Shown here: positions 63,053 to 64,000 of the stretch, piece by piece
Position numbering within the stretch: the first letter of the stretch is position 1
Layout of the letters: each line of letters begins with the position of its first letter
From: Argyresthia goedartella
Lineage: Eukaryota; Arthropoda; Insecta; Lepidoptera; Argyresthiidae
Reading direction: 5' to 3'
NCBI GenBank assembly: GCA_949825045.1
Contig: OX463836.1
Coordinates: forward strand, 10,433,829-10,497,828
DNA length: 64,000 nucleotides
The notes under the pieces: generated by a model
Told to the model about the DNA's origin: nothing
Seen by the model: the letters and a program-made list of their open reading frames with translations, nothing else
The model's database searches: none
Position numbers and translations under genes: made by a program

Positions 63053-63471
63053 AAAAACTAAACGATATTGATTTCATCCATTCCATTCAGCCGTTTTTAC
63101 GTATCGTTTTCTTATTATTGGTAGGGTTTTTGACTCTTTGGTTTTCAGGCGTTTCTATTATTCTGCTGATGCCGACTTGTAACATCATCGGCGCGTTAGT
63201 CAGACTGCATCACACACGCCAGTCAAAACAAGACGGAATACGACGCGCGGCGGCCATTTTGTTTTGTTTTCTCGTCTCGAAGGAAAATAAGAATACGTGC
63301 AGTGTTTGGACTGATTAATTAATGAACGGTGCTGTTAAGTACTGGTGTCAGGTGTTGATTTAAATATAGGACCAGATGGCGTGGCAGTGATACAAATAGT
63401 ACTAAATACTAGTAAATTAAATAAAAAAAAAAATACTTATTCTATTAAATGTTTATTTATTTCATTTATAT

Positions 63472-63613
63472 AAGGCTAGTCAGAGACCTTAATAGGGCAG
63501 CTTGAAAACATCTGACTGTCGGAACATCAACCCGCACTGAGCCAGCGTGGTGTAGTATGGCTCAATCTTACTCGGGTAAAAGCCTGTGCCATTCGGTGGG
63601 GACATTAATTGGC
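63472..63613 (+). repeat. Dispersed repeat with RTE-like tail, copy 3
   Basis: GACCTTAATAGGGCAGCTTG, CAACCCGCACTGAGCCAGCG and GCCATTCGGTGGGGACATTA match copies 1 and 2. Confidence 0.85.
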
Positions 63614-63696
63614 TATATTCTACTATATGTATTTTTTTTACTTTGTTATCATTAATCCTGTTGGCAGGACATATTTTTGTCGATTTCTGTATTTTT

Positions 63697-63720
63697 TCCC
63701 TTAAACATATGTTTTAAGGG
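63697..63720. repeat. Short palindrome
   Basis: CCCTTAAACATATGTTTTAA + GGG folds around the central CATATG with one unpaired base. Confidence 0.7.
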
Positions 63721-63856
63721 ATCGAAGGGAAGGGAAGAGATTTTTAACTATGTAACTAATAATGGCTATTATTTTTTCACGGTCGGTGAGTGCCTGCGAG
63801 CGCTTTGTCATATTGCCGTTTATGGCCAATTTTATGAAGATTGCATCGTAATAGTA

Positions 63857-64000
63857 TTTATCTACACACGTATCATAAACCCTCTTTACTGCGTTCAAAA
63901 ACCGCACGTTATGATCAGCATTATGTTAAACTACTTGGTAAAAACTCGTTTCGTATCTGGAAAACTACACATTATGGTCATTATGTGTAGTTTTTCTACA
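63857..64000 (+). mobile_element. MD fold-back element, copy 3, cut by the window end
   Basis: Identical in layout to 36,023-36,165: TTTATCTACACACGTATCAT, CCGCACGTTATGATCAGCAT and the inner ACTACACATTATG/CATTATGTGTAGT hairpin. It continues beyond the window. Confidence 0.93.

Larger units (their letters stand above)
61923..63471. other. Intergenic; hairpin and S1 debris
   Basis: Apart from the hairpin at 62,153 and an S1 tail at 62,995 no feature was recognised. AAAAAGCCGCCATTTTATAC at 62,531 and GCGGCGGCCATTTTGTTTTG at 63,247 are G+C-containing words of the kind found near insect transcription starts, but no gene is evident. Confidence 0.35.

Overview
The window looks like a transposon-dense, A+T-rich stretch of a moth or butterfly (Lepidoptera) nuclear genome. 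The evidence is several tRNA-derived SINE families, a very common lepidopteran-style dispersed repeat with a GACGGACGG motif, DIRS, Crypton-like and LINE coding pieces, many small fold-back elements, and spliceosomal intron signals. There are no operons, ribosome binding sites or CRISPR arrays. Only one short exon looks like part of a host gene; almost everything else recognisable is mobile or repetitive DNA.

Labels used below. S1 to S4 are tRNA-headed SINE families: S1 has a tRNA-like head and a tail with CCATCGCCGCAGCTATGG, S2 has CTCTGCCTACCATGCGAG, S3 has GAATGGCCGAGTCGG, and S4 has TGGCGCAATTGG. R4 is the roughly 400 bp dispersed repeat running from ACCGGTCAAGTGCGAGT to GGTACGGAACCCTAAAA. 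R5a, R5b and R5c are three small elements with different ends but one shared core (GTGTTAGGTTGAACATGT plus AGCGAAGCGAAG). R6 starts with ACCGAGCGAGC and R7 ends with GTCGGGGGTTAAAA. MD, ME and MH are fold-back or TIR elements.

0-10 kb: a 51 bp minisatellite, SINEs, and R5, MD and R7 copies. 10.4-12.2 kb: a tyrosine recombinase gene of Crypton type on the minus strand with two in-phase exons. Its single intron carries an R4 insertion, and a long hairpin overlaps its stop codon. 12.4-26 kb: hairpins, a large inverted duplication, a LINE RNase H remnant, SINEs, and an S2 SINE with a six-fold amplified internal box. 26.8-27.9 kb: a 101 bp minisatellite. 28-41 kb: MITEs, SINEs and an RTE-like LINE remnant. 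41.2-42.4 kb: two TIR elements.

42.47-48.08 kb: a nearly complete DIRS-like retroelement on the minus strand with gag-like, RT, RNase H and tyrosine recombinase regions, inverted terminal repeats and an internal complementary region. Its recombinase is split by about 0.65 kb and its RT/RNase H frame is broken at a G run. 48-57 kb: SINEs, three LINE fragments, and a probable signal-peptide first exon of a host gene at 52,971-53,049. 58.2-58.7 kb: an orphan gag-like ORF related to that of the DIRS element. 60.2-61.2 kb: a 65 bp minisatellite with block structure. The window ends inside an MD element.

Two unrelated tyrosine-recombinase elements and an orphan gag-like gene lie within 50 kb of one another. 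The less expected structure is the R5 superfamily, in which at least three kinds of terminal inverted repeat surround one common core. All family names rest on visible motifs and general knowledge; no database search was possible.
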